From the NCBI GenBank assembly GCA_050012855.1, contig JBEKGJ010000006.1:1-64000 (forward strand): a stretch of 64,000 nt of DNA, in the 5' to 3' direction. Source of the DNA: JAJXZJ01 sp050012855 (GTDB lineage: Bacteria; Verrucomicrobiota; Verrucomicrobiia; Limisphaerales; J093). Below the pieces are notes generated by a model. The model was not told the DNA's origin. It made no database searches and saw only the letters and a list, made by a program, of their open reading frames with translations. The position numbers were made by a program, and so were the translations under genes. This document shows positions 60,580 to 64,000 of this stretch, in pieces (position 1 is the first letter of the stretch; each line of letters starts with the position of its first letter).

Positions 60580-61275
60580 ATGTCTTCCCAACCTACCAAC
60601 TCCATCAGACCACCTGGCAACCCGTATGCCAAGCAGCTTGGTGATGTCTCGATGCTGTGGCATCGCAAGGGCAAGGGAGAGCATATCTTTGGTATAGAGC
60701 GAGCACTTCTCATTGCACTTTCCTTGTTTCTCATGGCCATGCCGACGATGGCTCTGCGCTGGCTTTCAGGTCGTGCGGGACTCCCTGCTCGCAAGAGCGC
60801 CATAGAGTTTTACGCAGTCTTCAAGCCGATTCTCCTCATTCTGTGCCTATGGGCCGGATTCGCATCGAGGCTTTGGCTCTTCTGCACCGCGGTTTTGTTC
60901 GTCATAGACTTATACGCATACCTGATGGGCATAGTGCTGCTCAGAGGGTTCTGGGTTCGTCCCGCTTCATATTCTCGCTCTCTCATACTCCTCGCCTTCA
61001 ATTTCGTGGAGTTTATTGCCGCATTCTCGGTCATCTATTTGCATTTGGGCTGCCTGACATCCAGCGGACAGCCGGTGACAGGTTGGAGTGATGCGTTCTA
61101 CTTCAGCACGGTCACGGCGGCAACCGTTGGCTATGGGGACATCACACCGTTGCCGGGGATTGGCAGAATGCTCGCCACCATTCAAATCTTCGCCTCCATC
61201 GGTTTTATGGCAATGATTGTGGCGTACTTTGTCAGCAATGTAGAGCGTGAGCGAACACCAATACGCGATGCCTAA
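60580..61275 (+). CDS. Cassette 2: K+-channel-like membrane protein
   Basis: The 231-residue protein has about five membrane segments, ending with a pore domain: helix AFNFVEFIAAFSVIYLHLG, pore loop with the filter TVGYGD (182-187), and the last helix MLATIQIFASIGFMAMIVAYF. This is the two-helix K+ channel core preceded by three extra helices. No cytosolic ligand domain is visible. ATG 60580 lies 13 bases after the attC. Ion channels as cassette cargo are unusual. Confidence 0.85.
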   Translation: MSSQPTNSIRPPGNPYAKQLGDVSMLWHRKGKGEHIFGIERALLIALSLFLMAMPTMALRWLSGRAGLPARKSAIEFYAVFKPILLILCLWAGFASRLWLFCTAVLFVIDLYAYLMGIVLLRGFWVRPASYSRSLILLAFNFVEFIAAFSVIYLHLGCLTSSGQPVTGWSDAFYFSTVTAATVGYGDITPLPGIGRMLATIQIFASIGFMAMIVAYFVSNVERERTPIRDA

Positions 61276-61372
61276 CACACCAACACAAATCGCTGGAGCC
61301 AGCGCCGGTTGGCGCTTTCCGTTCCGCTTTCGCGGTTGACATCACCGTTCCGGCGTGGCTCGGACGTTAGCC
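61270..61372 (+). repeat. Integron attC site 2
   Basis: Begins GCCTAAC (61270-61276), the exact complement of the GTTAGGC that opens the same cassette, and ends GTTAGCC (61366-61372). GAGCCAGCGCCGG pairs with CCGGCGTGGCTC with one unpaired G. Confidence 0.8.
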
Positions 61373-61391
61373 GTCTTAACTCGCTTTTGTC

Positions 61392-62321
61392 ATGTTTATT
61401 TACATTTGGAAGATACTGGTATGCGCCCTGAGCGTCGTGGTCGGTACGGTTTTGGGCGGCATGGTGTTTACGGCACTCGGAGTGCCGGGGCCCCAAATGC
61501 CACCGGCTGTGGATAGCAGGATGCTTGCGCTTTCGACGCTGATTGGCAGCGTGGTGCTGGCCATCGGGCTGGCCGAAATCGCGCGGCGGTTGCGCGGCAG
61601 CTTCGGGACGCGCTGGCTGATCGTAGCCTGGTTTGCCTACGGTTGCTTGGGCATTAACAACACGATCGAGGCTTCGTTTTTCACTTCCATCGGCGGCGGG
61701 CTGGCGTTGGCCGTGCTCTGGCTGGTGGCGTGTCTGCTCTCGGCCGGGCTGATCACGCTGCTGTTTCGCCTTCCCACGCCGGCCGAATCATTCAGCGCGA
61801 GCGTCCGCGGATTCTTCAGTGGCAGGACTGTGGGACAGTGGGCGTGGCGCCTGTCGGCGGCGTGGCTGGCGTTTCCCGTGGTTTACTTCGTCTTCGGGAT
61901 GCCCGTTGGCCTGCTGGTCCAGAACGCTTACCGTGACCAAGCCTTCGGCCTGCGACTACCCGGCTTGGGAGTCATTTTCGCGGTCCAATCCGTCCGCAGC
62001 ATTGTTTTTTTGCTCGGGGCATTGGCAGTGTTTGTCGCCTGGTCGGGTTTGCGGCGGCGACTCAGCATGATCTTTGGCCTGAGTCTCTTCATGGTTCTTG
62101 GACTTTACGGCTTAATTCAGGCCTATTGGCTGCCCTGGGGCATGAGGGGATTGCATACGGTTGAGATTCTGTTGGATTCTCTGGTTTACGCCTGGCTGCT
62201 CGTGAGGCTGTTGGTGCCGCGCAACGGGCCAGAATCAACGTCGCCGCCGCAACCTGCCGCCGGCGCGGAGGTCCAAGGCGTTGCGGTGAGGCCGGTGGGT
62301 CCGCCCTCCGATCGTTCTTAG
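61392..62321 (+). CDS. Cassette 3: eight-helix membrane protein, unknown
   Basis: The 309-residue protein has about eight membrane segments, such as ILVCALSVVVGTVLGGMVF, LIVAWFAYGCLGINNTI, VFLLGALAVFVAWSGL and SLFMVLGLYGLIQAYWLPWG, and a Pro/Gly-rich tail. I do not recognise a family. Its position between attC sites makes it cassette cargo. Confidence 0.65.
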   Translation: MFIYIWKILVCALSVVVGTVLGGMVFTALGVPGPQMPPAVDSRMLALSTLIGSVVLAIGLAEIARRLRGSFGTRWLIVAWFAYGCLGINNTIEASFFTSIGGGLALAVLWLVACLLSAGLITLLFRLPTPAESFSASVRGFFSGRTVGQWAWRLSAAWLAFPVVYFVFGMPVGLLVQNAYRDQAFGLRLPGLGVIFAVQSVRSIVFLLGALAVFVAWSGLRRRLSMIFGLSLFMVLGLYGLIQAYWLPWGMRGLHTVEILLDSLVYAWLLVRLLVPRNGPESTSPPQPAAGAEVQGVAVRPVGPPSDRS

Positions 62322-62339
62322 TCGCATGACGAAAGGGCC

Positions 62340-62437
62340 GGCCAACAAAAGTCGCGGGAGGCAACCGGCGTTGGCGCGGTCAGTTCCGCTGGCGCGGTTC
62401 ACGTCATCGGCCCCGCCTGCCTCAGCATACGTTCGGC
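62340..62437 (+). repeat. Integron attC site 3
   Basis: Begins GGCCAAC (62340-62346) and ends GTTCGGC (62431-62437). GAGGCA and GGCG on the left pair with CGCCTGCCTC on the right with three unpaired bases. Its outer core pairs with the start of cassette 3 (GTTAGCC) with one wobble. It is less exact than sites 1 and 2. Confidence 0.6.
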
Positions 62438-62453
62438 CTGAAATGACACCATT

Positions 62454-63380
62454 ATGAAGATCACGCGCAGGGAATTTACGAAGAAACTGGGTGGACTGGG
62501 AGTCGGTGGCACGCTTGTGTGCGCAGGTTGCGGCTCACGGGAAGAAGAGAACGCCCTTGCGGAGACACGACCGGACAAACCAGGCACAGCCGGACAGTCG
62601 GGACTGCGCAGGCTGGGGAGGACGGGCCTTGTGCTTTCGTCCGTGGGTTTTGGCGCCCAGAGGACCCGAGATGCCGACCTCATCCGCTACGCGCTTGACC
62701 AGGGGATGACTCACATTGAAACGGCGTGGGGCTACGGTTTTGGACGCCCAGGCAACAGTTGCGAATGCATTGGGAAAGCGATTGCGGGAAGGCGCGATTC
62801 GGTTTGCCTGGCCGTGGCTTACGAGGCCATGGCGCCTCCAACAAGCAAAGTCTGGCTTCCCAATCAGTTCGAGCAGAGTCTTCGGGACCTCGGTACCGAT
62901 CATATTGATGTTTTCCTGTGGCATCACCCGCGGGGTACGGTCAAGAATCACGAATTGACGTTGATGGAGAGCCAGGCGCTTGTCGCTGCGGGCGAGCGGG
63001 TGGATCTGATGCTGAAATGGAAGAAGGAGGGGAAGATCCGATGGTGCGGCGTCACCACCCACAGCGAGCAACCCGAGTGGCTGAAGTTTATCGCTGCGTC
63101 TGGGCTTTATGATGTTGCCGTGGTGGCCTTCAACTACAAGAGTCCAAAGGCAGTTGCCAAGGCCATGCGGGAGGCCTCACAAAAGGGGATCGGCTTGATC
63201 GCCATGAAGACCCAGAGTCCCAACTACCTCGCTGGGGAAGCGACCATCGGGGATGCGCCCGACCACCGCGAAGCCTTGAACTGGGTCCTCGCCAAGGACT
63301 ACATTACGGCGGCCATACCGGGCATGACCACCCGCAGTCAGGTTGACCTGAACCTGAAGACAATGAGTTCTACGACGTGA
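62454..63380 (+). CDS. Cassette 4: Tat-exported aldo/keto reductase-family protein
   Basis: The 308-residue protein has a twin-arginine-like start (KITRREFTKKLGGLGVGG) that runs into a lipobox-like LVCAGCG. An aldo/keto reductase barrel follows: RLGRTGLVLSSVGFGAQR, HIETAWGYGFGRPG, LGTDHIDVFLWHHP, KIRWCGVTTHS and GLIAMKTQSP. The catalytic Tyr sits in AWGYG. It likely reduces carbonyls or acts as an exported oxidoreductase. It is the last complete cassette gene. Confidence 0.8.
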   Translation: MKITRREFTKKLGGLGVGGTLVCAGCGSREEENALAETRPDKPGTAGQSGLRRLGRTGLVLSSVGFGAQRTRDADLIRYALDQGMTHIETAWGYGFGRPGNSCECIGKAIAGRRDSVCLAVAYEAMAPPTSKVWLPNQFEQSLRDLGTDHIDVFLWHHPRGTVKNHELTLMESQALVAAGERVDLMLKWKKEGKIRWCGVTTHSEQPEWLKFIAASGLYDVAVVAFNYKSPKAVAKAMREASQKGIGLIAMKTQSPNYLAGEATIGDAPDHREALNWVLAKDYITAAIPGMTTRSQVDLNLKTMSSTT

Positions 63381-63391
63381 GATTCCGGGTA

Positions 63392-63412
63392 GCCGAGCAA
63401 ATCGCTGCACGA
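63392..63412 (+). repeat. Truncated attC at the end of the array
   Basis: GCCGAGCAAATCGCTGCAC has the start of an attC (compare AACAAATCGCTGGAGC in site 2) and is nearly complementary to the GTTCGGC that opens cassette 4. The right arm is missing, so the array ends here. Confidence 0.5.
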
Positions 63413-63434
63413 TAGACCTTTTGATCATCCACCC

Positions 63435-63899
63435 ATGAAAATCCTCCATGTTTTGTCCCTTGTGTTCCTCGCGATGGCTGCTACCGCGGCGGACGGTCCC
63501 TACAACGAGACGGCGGATGCCAAACTCGAAATCAGACAGGCGTTGGCGCAGGCTGCCCCCGCCGAAACCCCGGTCATCGTTGTCTTTGGCGCCAATTGGT
63601 GCGGCGACTGCAAGATGTTGGACTCCGCCATGAAGAACGGAGCCAGCGCGCCGCTGCTGGCACGCGACTTCAAGATCGTCAAAGTGAACGTCGGCCGTTT
63701 CGACAAGAACGTGGATATCGCCAAGTCCTATGGCGTGCCGCTGGACAAGGGCATCCCCGCCGTGGCGATCCTCTCGGCGAAGAACGAGGTGCTGTATGCG
63801 ACCCGGGCGGGAGAACTCGCGAACGCGCGGAAAATGGGTGACAAGGGGATTTACGAGTTCTTCAAGAAAGTGACCGCAGCGGCGACGGCGAAGAAGTGA
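63435..63899 (+). CDS. Exported thioredoxin-like protein
   Basis: The 154-residue protein has a signal peptide (ILHVLSLVFLAMAATAADG) and a thioredoxin fold with the active site WCGDCK near residue 55 and the cis-Pro in GIPAV near 111. It probably reduces or isomerises disulfides in the periplasm. The 100 bases after its stop contain no visible feature before the window ends. Confidence 0.85.
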   Translation: MKILHVLSLVFLAMAATAADGPYNETADAKLEIRQALAQAAPAETPVIVVFGANWCGDCKMLDSAMKNGASAPLLARDFKIVKVNVGRFDKNVDIAKSYGVPLDKGIPAVAILSAKNEVLYATRAGELANARKMGDKGIYEFFKKVTAAATAKK

Positions 63900-64000
63900 A
63901 CCCAGCGATCAACACGGTTGCTGGCGGCTGAGGTTGGCGGTAGCATCGGCAAAGTGAGAACAGGGCGAACGAGAATGGTCCGGCGGGAACAGATGGTCGG

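Overview
The window is a high-GC bacterial chromosome segment. It most resembles the Verrucomicrobiota, probably the Pedosphaera/Limisphaera-type subdivision 3. Pointers are a PEP-CTERM protein, a twin-repeat secreted protein of a type I associate with this phylum, a prepilin-like protein, many Tat-exported sugar-active proteins, weak Shine-Dalgarno use, and dispersed hairpin repeats in the spacers. The assignment is inference from gene content. No rRNA is present. The single tRNA is tRNA-Arg(CCG).

Layout. 0-7 kb holds a DUF362 protein, a CDGSH protein, a DUF5069 protein, a large unknown protein, a hicAB pair whose toxin start is lost, a DEDDh exonuclease, an ORF6N gene with a frameshift, and a complete AbrB/VapC toxin-antitoxin pair. 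7-16 kb holds a secreted 12-repeat NHL protein, a transposase remnant, a histidinol-phosphatase, a phosphodiesterase, an RluA enzyme, two secreted proteins and a HAD phosphatase. 16-27 kb holds core metabolism: 2-oxoacid:ferredoxin oxidoreductase (korA, korB), aconitase, transketolase and tRNA-Arg. 27-41 kb holds an orphan phage-type tail-tube gene pair, metG, rho, a WYL regulator, transporters, cysS, an orphan hypB, and the conserved rpmH-rnpA-yidD-yidC-khpB cluster. 41-46 kb holds a serine hydrolase, a sugar isomerase, and a two-gene AAA ATPase/TOPRIM-like module. 46-59 kb holds Tat-exported sugar isomerase and oxidoreductase genes, a TPR protein, GH127-, heparinase- and GH39-like polysaccharide genes, and rsmH.

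The most notable region is 59.3-63.4 kb. It reads as a chromosomal integron. A truncated integrase remnant on the minus strand shows an N-terminal piece (LREQVHEVMRFFH) joined to a C-terminal piece (FATHLLEAGTDVRTVQELLG). It points away from an outward promoter. The array that follows has four cassettes separated by three attC-like sites of about 95-105 bp and ends in a truncated fourth site. For cassettes 1 and 2, the first seven bases of the cassette's attC are exactly complementary to the core at its own start, as expected of cassettes that were once circles. The cargo is a membrane-anchored PD-(D/E)XK-like protein, a K+-channel-like protein, an eight-helix membrane protein and a Tat-exported aldo/keto reductase. 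Integron cassettes are known to carry phage-defence genes, so the first two are plausible effectors (inference).

Other leads are the ATPase/TOPRIM pair at 44.3-46.0 kb, the tail-tube pair without any other tail gene at 26.9-27.8 kb, two families of spacer repeats whose hairpin stems differ between copies yet keep pairing, and near-identical palindromes in front of and inside the ORF6N gene. Several toxin genes (hicA, a second vapC, a zeta-like toxin) are broken, and repeats or filler sequence lie at or next to the breakpoints. This suggests repeated gain and decay of mobile modules.
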